Shown piece by piece: positions 1-6,953 of a DNA stretch of 64,000 nt. This DNA comes from Streptomyces omiyaensis. Its GTDB lineage: Bacteria; Actinomycetota; Actinomycetes; Streptomycetales; Streptomycetaceae. A model generated the notes under the pieces. The model searched no databases. It saw only the letters and a list, made by a program, of their open reading frames with translations, and was not told the DNA's origin. The translations under genes were made by a program, and so were the position numbers. How positions within the stretch are numbered: the stretch's first letter is position 1; each line of letters begins with the position of its first letter. The DNA lies in contig NZ_BMVV01000013.1 in NCBI RefSeq assembly GCF_014650895.1, positions 154,605-218,604 of the forward strand, written 5' to 3'.

Positions 1-1
1 C

Positions 2-1834
2 GACGGCGACGGGAACCGCCTGCTCGTCGACTGGCGCTCGCCCGCCGCCGAACCCTTCTTCGCCGCCACCCACGCCCACCCGATGGACCTCGCCAGCCGC
101 CGCCGCTACCGCTGGAACGGCGGCCGCATCACCGACTACTGGGACGAGGTCTTCACGGAGGGCGGCCTGGACGCCCACGCGGCCCTCGACGACCAGTCCG
201 CCTTCATCGCCAGCCTCGGCACCAACCGCTCCGAGCGGATGCGCGACGTCCTCTCCACCATCCAGGCCGACCAGGACGCCATCGTCCGGGCCGGCTCGCG
301 CGGCGCCCTCGTCGTCGACGGCGGCCCCGGCACCGGCAAGACCGTCGTCGCCCTCCACCGGGCCGCCTACCTGCTCTACTCCGACCCCCGGCTCGGCCAC
401 CGCCGCGGCGGCGTCCTCTTCGTCGGCCCCCACCAGCCCTACCTGGCCTACGTCTCCGACGTGCTGCCCAGCCTCGGCGAGGAGGGCGTCCGCACCTGCA
501 CCGTCCGCGACCTCGTCGCCGAAGGGGCGACGGCGGGACCCGAGAAGGACCCGGAGGTCGCCCGGCTCAAGTCCTCCGCCGCCCTGGTCCGGGGCATCGA
601 GAAGGCCGTCCGCTTCTACGAGGAGCCGCCGGCGGAGACGACCCGCGTCACCACCGACTGGGGCGACCTGACGGTCACCGCGGAGGACTGGGCGGAGGCC
701 TTCGACGCCCCCGGTCCCAGCACCCCGCACAACGAGGCCCGGGAACTGATCTGGGAGGAGCTCGTCACCCTCCTCAAGGAGAAGGCCGGCGACCAGGTCC
801 CCGACGTCCTCTTCGAGCGGGCCCTGCGCCACGACCGGGAGCTGGTCGGCACCCTCGAACGGGCCTGGCCCATGCTGGAGCCCACCGACCTCGTCGGCGA
901 CCTGTGGACCGTCCCCGCCTATCTGCGCCTGTGCGCCCCCTGGCTCGACCGGGAGGAGGTGCGCGCCCTCCAGCGCGCCGACGCCCAGGCCTGGACCGAG
1001 TCCGACCTGCCCTTCCTCGACGCGGCCCGGCAGCGCCTCGGCGACCCCCGGGCCGCCGCCCGCACGCGCCGGGAGAAGGCCACCCTCGCCGCCCGCAAGG
1101 AGCGGATGGCCGGCGTCATCGACACCATCGTGCGCTCCGACGACGACGGCGAGGGCGCCGTCACCATGCTGCTCGGCAAGGACCTCCAGGACAGCCTCGT
1201 CGACGGCGGCGGTCTGCCCGCCGCCGCCACCGACCCGCTGGCCGGCCCCTTCGCCCACGTCGTCGTCGACGAGGCGCAGGAGCTCACCGACGCCGAATGG
1301 CAGATGCTGCTGCTGCGCTGCCCGTCCCGCAGCTTCACCATCGTCGGCGACCGCGCCCAGGCGCGGCACGGCTTCACCGAGACCTGGCGCGAGCGCCTGG
1401 AGCGGATCGGCCTCTACCGCGTCGAGATGGCGTCCCTGAGCATCAACTACCGGACCCCCGAGGAGGTCATGACCGAGGCCGCGCCGGTCATCCGCGCCGC
1501 CCTCCCGGACGCCAACGTGCCGACCTCGGTCCGGGCGAGCGGCCTGCCCGTGGTCCACGGCCCCGCCGACGACCTGGACGCCGTCCTCGACGACTGGCTG
1601 GCCGGTCACGCCGACGGCGTGGCCTGCGTCATCGCCGCCGGGGGACACCTTCCCCCGCTCGGCGACCGCCCCCGGGTCAGGGCGCTCACCCCGAGCCTCT
1701 CCAAGGGCCTGGAGTTCGACCTCGTCGTCCTCCTCGACCCGGAGCGGTTCGGCGAGGGCATCGAGGGCGCGGTCGACCGCTACGTGGCGATGACCCGCGC
1801 CACCCAGCGGCTCGTCGTCCTCACCACCGGCTGA
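2..1834 (+). CDS. helR: RNA polymerase recycling motor ATPase HelR-like (5' truncated by window edge)
   Basis: UvrD/Rep-like superfamily 1 helicase fold of the HelD/HelR class. Members bind RNA polymerase and remove stalled complexes or rifamycin from it. The frame is open from base 2, and the segment around bases 29-58 (VDWRSPAAEPFF) is typical of the family upstream of the P-loop, so about 100 N-terminal residues lie outside. Visible motifs are Walker A GGPGTGKT (nt 320-343), Walker B/motif II VVDEAQ (nt 1262-1279), GDRAQAR (motif III region) and a C-terminal GLEFDLVVLLDPE / YVAMTRATQRL pair (motifs V and VI). The middle part (about nt 550-1200) is the poorly conserved HelD-specific insertion. 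It is convergent with the next gene, 16 bp away. HelR is chosen over UvrD because the DNA-binding 1B/2B insertions are short. Any rifamycin-associated promoter element would be outside the window. Confidence 0.82.
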   Translation, partial: DGDGNRLLVDWRSPAAEPFFAATHAHPMDLASRRRYRWNGGRITDYWDEVFTEGGLDAHAALDDQSAFIASLGTNRSERMRDVLSTIQADQDAIVRAGSRGALVVDGGPGTGKTVVALHRAAYLLYSDPRLGHRRGGVLFVGPHQPYLAYVSDVLPSLGEEGVRTCTVRDLVAEGATAGPEKDPEVARLKSSAALVRGIEKAVRFYEEPPAETTRVTTDWGDLTVTAEDWAEAFDAPGPSTPHNEARELIWEELVTLLKEKAGDQVPDVLFERALRHDRELVGTLERAWPMLEPTDLVGDLWTVPAYLRLCAPWLDREEVRALQRADAQAWTESDLPFLDAARQRLGDPRAAARTRREKATLAARKERMAGVIDTIVRSDDDGEGAVTMLLGKDLQDSLVDGGGLPAAATDPLAGPFAHVVVDEAQELTDAEWQMLLLRCPSRSFTIVGDRAQARHGFTETWRERLERIGLYRVEMASLSINYRTPEEVMTEAAPVIRAALPDANVPTSVRASGLPVVHGPADDLDAVLDDWLAGHADGVACVIAAGGHLPPLGDRPRVRALTPSLSKGLEFDLVVLLDPERFGEGIEGAVDRYVAMTRATQRLVVLTTG

Positions 1835-1850
1835 CCGGCGGGCCGGACGC

Positions 1851-3251
1851 TCAGGACGGCAGCCCGCCCCGCGCGATCACGTCCGCGTACCAGCGGGCAC
1901 TGTCCTTGAGCGTCCGCCGCTGGCTCGCGAAGTCGACGTGCACGATCCCGAACCGCTTGCTGTAGCCGAACGCCCACTCGAAGTTGTCCAGGAGCGACCA
2001 GAGGAAGTACCCCCGCACGTCGGCCCCGTCCTCGACGGCCCGCCGCACCGCCGCCAAGTGCCCGTGCAGGTAGGCGACCCGCTCCGGGTCGCGCACCTGC
2101 CCGGACGGGTCCGCGTAGTCGTCGTACGCGGCCCCGTTCTCGGTGATGACCAGGGGGACGCCCGGCAGCTCGTCGCGCAGCCGCGTCAGCAGCTCGTACA
2201 GCCCGTCCGCGTCCACCGGCCAGTCCATCGCCGTCCGGGGCCCCGGCGCGGGCAGGAAGCGCACGTGCCGCTCGGCGCCCGCCCACGGCGACGGGGACTC
2301 CGAGGAGCCCGCCGCGACGACGGTGGGGGAGTAGTAGTTCAGCCCGAGGGAGTCGATCGGCGCCGCGATCGCCGCCAGGTCCCCGTCCCGCACGAAGTCC
2401 CAGTCGGTCACGCCGGAGGTGTCCCGGACCAGGTCCTCCGGCAGACGGCCCCGGAAGACCGGGTCCAGGAAGATCCGGTTGGCCACCGCGTCGATCCGGC
2501 GGGCCGCGTCCCGGTCCTCCGCCGACTCCGTCAGCGCCCGCACCACGTGCAGGTTGAGGGTCAGCGAGACCTCGGTCCCGGCCGGCAGCGCCTCCCGGAG
2601 CGCGCCCACCGCCCAGCCGTGCGCCAGGTTCAGGTGGTGGGCGGCGCGCAGCGCGTCCGCGTCGTCGGTCCGGCCCGGCGCGTGCACCCCGTTGCCGTAC
2701 CCGAGGAAGGCGGCGCACCACGGCTCGTTCAGCGTGGTCCAGGTCGCGACCCGGTCGCCGAGCCCGTCCGCCACGATCCCGGCGTACTCGGCGAACCGCG
2801 CGGCCGTCTCCCGGCGCGGCCAGCCGCCCGCGTCCTCCAGCTCCTGCGGCAGGTCCCAGTGGTACAGCGTCGCGACCGGCCGGATGCCGGCCTCCCGCAG
2901 CTCGTCGCAGAGCCGGCGGTAGAAGTCCAGGCCCTTCTGGAGCGCCGGTCCGCGCCCGGTGGGCTGGACCCGCGGCCAGGCGACGGAGAAGCGGTAGTCC
3001 GTGACCCCCAGTTCGCGCATGAGGGCCACGTCCTCGCGGACCCGGTGGTAGTGGTCGGCGGCGATGTCGCCGGTGTCGCCGTTGCGGACCTTGCCCGGCG
3101 TCCGGCTGAAGGTGTCCCAGATGGACGGCGTCCGGCCGTCCTCCGTGGCCGCGCCCTCGATCTGGTACGCGGCGGTGGCGGTGCCCCAGCGGAAACCCTG
3201 CGGGAAGCGGAGCGTCGCGGGGGAGTCGGGGCGTGCGTCGACAGCGGTCAT
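1851..3251 (-). CDS. GH1 family beta-glucosidase
   Basis: Cytoplasmic retaining beta-glucosidase of glycoside hydrolase family 1, 466 residues, the usual family length. It has the N-terminal FPQGFRWGTATAAYQIEGA signature near residues 16-34, the acid/base glutamate in TLNEPW (E176) and the nucleophile in VITENG near residue 365. The C-terminal LWSLLDNFEWAFGYSKRFG block is standard. ATG at 3251 is chosen because homology starts there; the longer open frame upstream reads through the permease gene. No signal peptide is seen, so it should split imported oligosaccharides. It is the last gene of the SBP-permease-permease-glucosidase operon (50 bp after the permease), the gene order of Streptomyces ceb loci. 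With a GH81 laminarinase divergent, its natural substrates may be laminari-oligosaccharides rather than cellobiose (inference). Confidence 0.93.
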   Translation of the reverse strand: MTAVDARPDSPATLRFPQGFRWGTATAAYQIEGAATEDGRTPSIWDTFSRTPGKVRNGDTGDIAADHYHRVREDVALMRELGVTDYRFSVAWPRVQPTGRGPALQKGLDFYRRLCDELREAGIRPVATLYHWDLPQELEDAGGWPRRETAARFAEYAGIVADGLGDRVATWTTLNEPWCAAFLGYGNGVHAPGRTDDADALRAAHHLNLAHGWAVGALREALPAGTEVSLTLNLHVVRALTESAEDRDAARRIDAVANRIFLDPVFRGRLPEDLVRDTSGVTDWDFVRDGDLAAIAAPIDSLGLNYYSPTVVAAGSSESPSPWAGAERHVRFLPAPGPRTAMDWPVDADGLYELLTRLRDELPGVPLVITENGAAYDDYADPSGQVRDPERVAYLHGHLAAVRRAVEDGADVRGYFLWSLLDNFEWAFGYSKRFGIVHVDFASQRRTLKDSARWYADVIARGGLPS

Positions 3252-3301
3252 GGGGAGGAGACTCCAAGGAGAGGGGACGGGTGGGGGAGGGGGGACGGGG
3301 C

Positions 3302-4216
3302 TCAGCCCTTGACCGCGCCCTGCATGATGCCGCCGACGATCTGCCGGCCCAGCAGGCCGAAGACCAGCAGCACGGGCAGGGTGCCCAGCAGGGTGCCCGC
3401 CATGATCACCGACTGGTCGTGGACGTAGCCGCCGCCGAGCTGACGGAGCGCCACCTGGACGGTCGGTTCCTGCGAGGAGAGTGCCACGATCGGCCAGAAG
3501 AAGTCGTTCCACGCGGCCATGAAGGTGAGCAGGCCGAGGACGGCCATACCCGGACGGGCGATCGGTACGACGATCGACCAGAAGATCCGGGCGGTGGAGG
3601 CGCCGTCCACCCGGGCCGCCTCGATCAGCTCGTCCGGCAGCGACTGCACCAGGTACTGGCGCATGAAGAAGACGCCGAAGGCGGAGACCAGGCCGGGGAG
3701 GATCACCGACTGGAGCTGGTTCACCCACTGGAGCTCGGCGATCAGCATGAAGAGCGGGATGACGCCGAGCTGCGGCGGGATCATCATCGTGCCGACGGTG
3801 ATCGCGAGCAGCGCGCCCCGGCCCCGGAAGCGGAGCTTGGCGAAGGCGAAGCCGGCCAGGGTGCAGCACAGCACGGTGCCGACGGTGATCGAGCCGGAGA
3901 CGATGAGGGAGTTCAGCAGCGCCTTGCCGATGTCGGCCTCGGCGAGGACGGCCTCGAAGTTCCGGATCAGGTGGGGGCCCGGCACGAGCGACGGCGGCAC
4001 CTGGGCGAGGTCGGCGTTGGTGCGGCTGGCCGCGACGATGGTCCAGTAGAAGGGGAAGGCGGAGACCAGCACCGCCAGGATCAGCACGGCGTACGCGAGC
4101 GGGCCGGCCTTCAGGGTCCGTCCGGCGCCCGAGCGGCGCCGGCGGCCCGGTCCCGGGGGACCGGCGGCGGGGGCCGGCGCGGGCGGTGCGGCGGGCGGGT
4201 CGGCGAGCGCGGTCAT
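3302..4216 (-). CDS. Sugar ABC transporter permease, MalG/CebG type
   Basis: Inner-membrane permease of a carbohydrate uptake (CUT1) ABC importer, 304 residues. A proline/alanine-rich cytoplasmic N-terminus (residues 1-35) precedes six predicted hydrophobic segments. The EAA loop that contacts the ATPase is present (LIEAARVDGASTARIFWSIVVP), and the protein ends with the family-typical GGIMQGAVKG tail. The ATG at 4216 overlaps the stop of the upstream permease by 4 bp (ATGA), implying translational coupling. No ATPase gene is in the operon. In Streptomyces such importers are energised by the shared ATPase MsiK, so that is the expected partner (established for related systems, inferred here). 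Confidence 0.92.
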   Translation of the reverse strand: MTALADPPAAPPAPAPAAGPPGPGRRRRSGAGRTLKAGPLAYAVLILAVLVSAFPFYWTIVAASRTNADLAQVPPSLVPGPHLIRNFEAVLAEADIGKALLNSLIVSGSITVGTVLCCTLAGFAFAKLRFRGRGALLAITVGTMMIPPQLGVIPLFMLIAELQWVNQLQSVILPGLVSAFGVFFMRQYLVQSLPDELIEAARVDGASTARIFWSIVVPIARPGMAVLGLLTFMAAWNDFFWPIVALSSQEPTVQVALRQLGGGYVHDQSVIMAGTLLGTLPVLLVFGLLGRQIVGGIMQGAVKG

Positions 4217-5160
4217 CGGCCGGCCTCCTTGCGGGAACGGCGGCGCGCGATCAGGGCGTTGGCCCCGACCAGCACCAGGATCAGCAGGAACATCACCCAG
4301 GCGATCGCGGCCGCCCGGCCCAGGTGGAAGAAGCCCCAGCCCTGCTCGTACATGTAGAGGCCGAGGGTCTGGTACTGGTGGGAGATGCCGCCGGACATCG
4401 AGCCCTCGAAGAGCAGCGGCTCGCCGAAGAGCTGGGTCGCGCCGATGGTGGAGACGACGACGGTGAAGAGGATGGTGGGCCGCAGTCCCGGCAGGGTCAC
4501 GTGGAAGAACTGCCGCCACCGGGAGGCGCCGTCCATCTCGGCCGCCTCGTACAGCTCGGAGGGGATGGACTGCATGCCGGCGAGGTAGATGAGCGCGTTG
4601 TAGCCGGTCCACCGCCACACGACGATGGTGGAGACGGCGATCTGGGAGCTGAGGGTGCCGGACTGCCAGTCGACCGGTCCGACGCCGACGAGGCCGAGGA
4701 CGTAGTTGAAGAGGCCGAAGTCGCGGCCGAAGAGCTGGGCGAAGACGAGGGTCGCGGCGGCGACGGAGGTGGCGTACGGCAGCAGCATCGCCGTCCGCAG
4801 GAAGGTCCGGCCGCGCAGCCGGTGGTTGAGCAGGTGGGCCAGGGCCAGCGCCATCACGAGCTGCGGGACGGTCGACAGGAGGCCGATGGTGAAGGTGTTG
4901 CGCAGCGCGGTCCAGAAGAACTCGTCGCCGAGGAGGGCGGTGTAGTTGCCGAGCCCGCGCCACTCCATGGAGCCGGGGTCCTGGAGCTCGACCCGGTGGA
5001 GGGAGACGTACGCGGTGTAGATCAGCGGGAAGAGCCCGAAGGCGGCGAAGAGGGTGAAGAACGGGGCGACGTACGTGTACGGCGACACCGCCTGCCACGC
5101 CCGCCGGAGGGCCGGCTGGCGGGGGGCGGTGGCGGCTTTCGCCGGTGCGGTGAGGGTCAC
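4213..5160 (-). CDS. Sugar ABC transporter permease, MalF/CebF type
   Basis: First permease of the CUT1 importer, 315 residues, six predicted TM segments beginning near residue 28 (PYTYVAPFFTLFAAFGLFPLIY). It carries the EAA-loop motif YEAAEMDGASRWRQFFHVTLP. The start is GTG at 5160, preceded by GAAGGG eight bases upstream. The open frame continues far upstream into the binding-protein gene in another frame, which is not coding. It forms a heterodimer with the overlapping MalG-type permease and receives sugar from the lipoprotein encoded upstream. A strong hairpin lies between the binding-protein gene and this one. Confidence 0.91.
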   Translation of the reverse strand: MTLTAPAKAATAPRQPALRRAWQAVSPYTYVAPFFTLFAAFGLFPLIYTAYVSLHRVELQDPGSMEWRGLGNYTALLGDEFFWTALRNTFTIGLLSTVPQLVMALALAHLLNHRLRGRTFLRTAMLLPYATSVAAATLVFAQLFGRDFGLFNYVLGLVGVGPVDWQSGTLSSQIAVSTIVVWRWTGYNALIYLAGMQSIPSELYEAAEMDGASRWRQFFHVTLPGLRPTILFTVVVSTIGATQLFGEPLLFEGSMSGGISHQYQTLGLYMYEQGWGFFHLGRAAAIAWVMFLLILVLVGANALIARRRSRKEAGR

Positions 5161-5216
5161 GGTGCGGCCCTTCGGGAGGTGGTCACGGGGGAGGCGCGGG
5201 CGGGGTCCCGCGGGTG

Positions 5217-5244
5217 GGCCGGGGCGGGGGGAGCCGCCCCGGCC
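5217..5244 (-). terminator. Intercistronic stem-loop between binding protein and permease genes
   Basis: Perfect 11-bp inverted repeat (arms 5217-5227 and 5234-5244, GGCCGGGGCGG / CCGCCCCGGCC) with a six-base loop and no following T-run. Its place after the binding-protein gene and before the permeases fits a partial terminator or 3'-end mRNA stabiliser that lets binding protein exceed permease, as known for malE-type operons. Function is inferred from position. Confidence 0.55.
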
Positions 5245-5288
5245 GGGCGGCCGGCCGGGGCCCGGGGAGGGGTCCGGCCGGCGCGGGG

Positions 5289-6593
5289 TCAGCCGAGGGT
5301 GTTGGCGACGCCCTTCTTTGCGTTCTCCCAGGCCTTCTCCGGGGCGAGGCCCTTGCGCTCGACCTCGCTCAGCGCGTTGGTGATCTGCTGGTTGATGTTC
5401 TGGTCGTGGACGCCGAGGACCTGGACCGGGGCCGCCTTGGCGGCGTCGCCGAAGATCTGCCCGATGGGCGCGCCGGAGAAGTACGGGTCGGTGGTGCCCG
5501 CGACCTCGGCGATGGCGCCGGTGGAGGAGGGGAAGTTGCCCTGCTTGGCGAAGATCTTGGCCTGCTGCTCGGGGGCGGTGAGCCACTTGATCAGCTCGTA
5601 CGCCTCCTTCTTGTTCTTCGCGGCGCGCGGCACCGCGAGGTAGGAGCCGCCCCAGTTGCCGGCGCCGCCGGGCAGTGCGGCGATGTCCCACTTGCCCTTG
5701 CCGGTCTCGCCGGCCTGGCCCTTGATGTAGCCGAGCATCCAGGCGGGGCAGGGGATGGTGGCGAAGGATCCGGCGGCGAAGGCCTGGTTCCACTGCGGGG
5801 ACCACTGGTCGAGCTTGGCGCTGAGTCCGGCGCCGCTCGCCTCGACGGAGGTCTCCCAGGCGGTCTTCAGGGCGGGGTTGGTCTCCCAGATCAGGGCGCC
5901 GGAGGCGTCGTAGTAGCGTTCCTTCTCCTGCCCGATCATGATCGAGAAGAGGCTGCCGACGCTGTCCAGCCAGGCGCTCTTGGCGGGAGCCTTGGCCTTG
6001 TACTGCTTGCCGAGCTCCAGGTAGCCGTCCCAGGTGGACCACCGCTTGGCCAGCTCGGCGCGGTCGGTGGGGAGTCCGGCCTGCTGGAAGAGGTCGGTGC
6101 GGTAGCACATCGCCTCGGGGCCGACGTCGGTGCCGAGGCCGAGGACCTCGCCGCCCTTGCCGGTCGCGGCGGCCCACTTGGCGTCGGCGAACTGGCTCTT
6201 GAGCCCGTCGGCGCCGTACTTCCGCAGGTCCTCGAAGCGGTCCGCCTGCTGCTGGGTGACGGAGGCGATCCGGCCCACCTCGATGCCCTGCACGTCGGCG
6301 AGGCCGCCCCCGCCGGCGAGCCGGGTCTGGAGGGACTTCCAGTAGTCGGCCTCGTCCTCGGTGTCGGTCTGCTTGATGGTGACGTTCGGGTGGAGCTTCT
6401 CGTACTCGGCGTAGAGCCCGGCCTCCTTGTAGCCGAAGGAGCCGAAGAGGTCGACGGTGACGGTCACCTTGCCGTCCGCCTTGCCGGCGGTGGTCCCGGA
6501 GGATCCGGACCCGCAGGCGGCGAGCAGGGAACCGGCGAGCGCGACCGCTCCGAGGCGGAGGACGGCCTGGGTGGCGGCTCGGGTGATGGGCAT
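5289..6593 (-). CDS. Sugar ABC transporter substrate-binding lipoprotein (CebE-like)
   Basis: Extracytoplasmic solute-binding protein of the CUT1/MalE class, 434 residues. A lipoprotein signal peptide (LGAVALAGSLLAAC, acylated Cys near residue 26) is followed by a Gly/Ser linker and the mature domain starting VTVTVDLFGSFGY. Typical family blocks include LADVQGIEVG and a tryptophan-rich sugar-binding segment (WSPQWNQAF). ATG at 6593 has AAGGGAG eight bases upstream. First gene of the glucan-oligosaccharide operon: a LacI-type palindrome lies 95 bp upstream, just downstream of the predicted transcription start, so repression by the LacI protein encoded at 9810-10841 is likely. The substrate is unproven; cello- or laminari-oligosaccharides are the best guesses. 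Confidence 0.9.
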   Translation of the reverse strand: MPITRAATQAVLRLGAVALAGSLLAACGSGSSGTTAGKADGKVTVTVDLFGSFGYKEAGLYAEYEKLHPNVTIKQTDTEDEADYWKSLQTRLAGGGGLADVQGIEVGRIASVTQQQADRFEDLRKYGADGLKSQFADAKWAAATGKGGEVLGLGTDVGPEAMCYRTDLFQQAGLPTDRAELAKRWSTWDGYLELGKQYKAKAPAKSAWLDSVGSLFSIMIGQEKERYYDASGALIWETNPALKTAWETSVEASGAGLSAKLDQWSPQWNQAFAAGSFATIPCPAWMLGYIKGQAGETGKGKWDIAALPGGAGNWGGSYLAVPRAAKNKKEAYELIKWLTAPEQQAKIFAKQGNFPSSTGAIAEVAGTTDPYFSGAPIGQIFGDAAKAAPVQVLGVHDQNINQQITNALSEVERKGLAPEKAWENAKKGVANTLG

Positions 6594-6687
6594 GGACGGG
6601 CTCCCTTGGCATCGGGGCGGAACGGGGGGTTGCGGCAGGCGGACAGGGGCGGGCAGCACCGGGTGGTCCCGGGGAGCCCCGAGAACG

Positions 6688-6705
6688 CTTGAGAGCGCTC
6701 TCAAG
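6688..6705. promoter_or_regulatory. LacI-family operator upstream of the sugar importer operon
   Basis: Perfect 18-bp palindrome CTTGAGAGCGCTCTCAAG with core GAGAGCGCTCTC. It lies just downstream of a candidate minus-strand promoter. The same 12-bp core recurs before the GH81 gene and before the lacI-type gene itself, which is what identifies it as that repressor's site. It resembles the CebR box TGGGAGCGCTCCCA with altered positions. Confidence 0.85.
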
Positions 6706-6715
6706 AACGGTCTGG

Positions 6716-6745
6716 AGCGTGCCCCGACTCGCCGGTTCCCGTCAA
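6716..6745 (-). promoter_or_regulatory. Candidate promoter of the sugar importer operon
   Basis: On the minus strand TTGACG (complement of 6740-6745) and CACGCT (complement of 6716-6721) are 18 bp apart. Transcription would start near 6709, placing the 6688-6705 palindrome in the first transcribed bases, a usual repressor position. The -10 is weak. Confidence 0.45.
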
Positions 6746-6822
6746 GACTCGAAGGCGTAACGGCTCGGAATCGAAGGGCGTGTAAGGCCCTTGCGTCCCA
6801 ACTCGGCTTCTCGTCGCCTCTC

Positions 6823-6851
6823 TTGACGCCCACGTTTCGGGAGTTTTACGT
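6823..6851 (+). promoter_or_regulatory. Candidate promoter of the GH81 gene
   Basis: TTGACG at 6823-6828 and TTACGT at 6846-6851 are separated by 17 bp. The predicted start near 6858 puts the palindrome at 6862-6875 immediately downstream. The 360-bp gap 6594-6953 otherwise holds only the two operators, the divergent promoters and the leaders. Confidence 0.45.
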
Positions 6852-6861
6852 TGCGCACTGC

Positions 6862-6875
6862 TGAGAGCGCTCTCA
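6862..6875. promoter_or_regulatory. LacI-family operator upstream of the GH81 gene
   Basis: Perfect palindrome TGAGAGCGCTCTCA sharing its 12-bp core with the sites at 6688-6705 and 10899-10912. It is placed to block the plus-strand promoter at 6823-6851. Confidence 0.84.
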
Positions 6876-6953
6876 AAACCGTTTCCGCGGTCCCTCCGGG
6901 GCCTCCGCGGGACGATCCCCAGCCCCCACCACCGAGCCAACGAGGTGCTGTAC

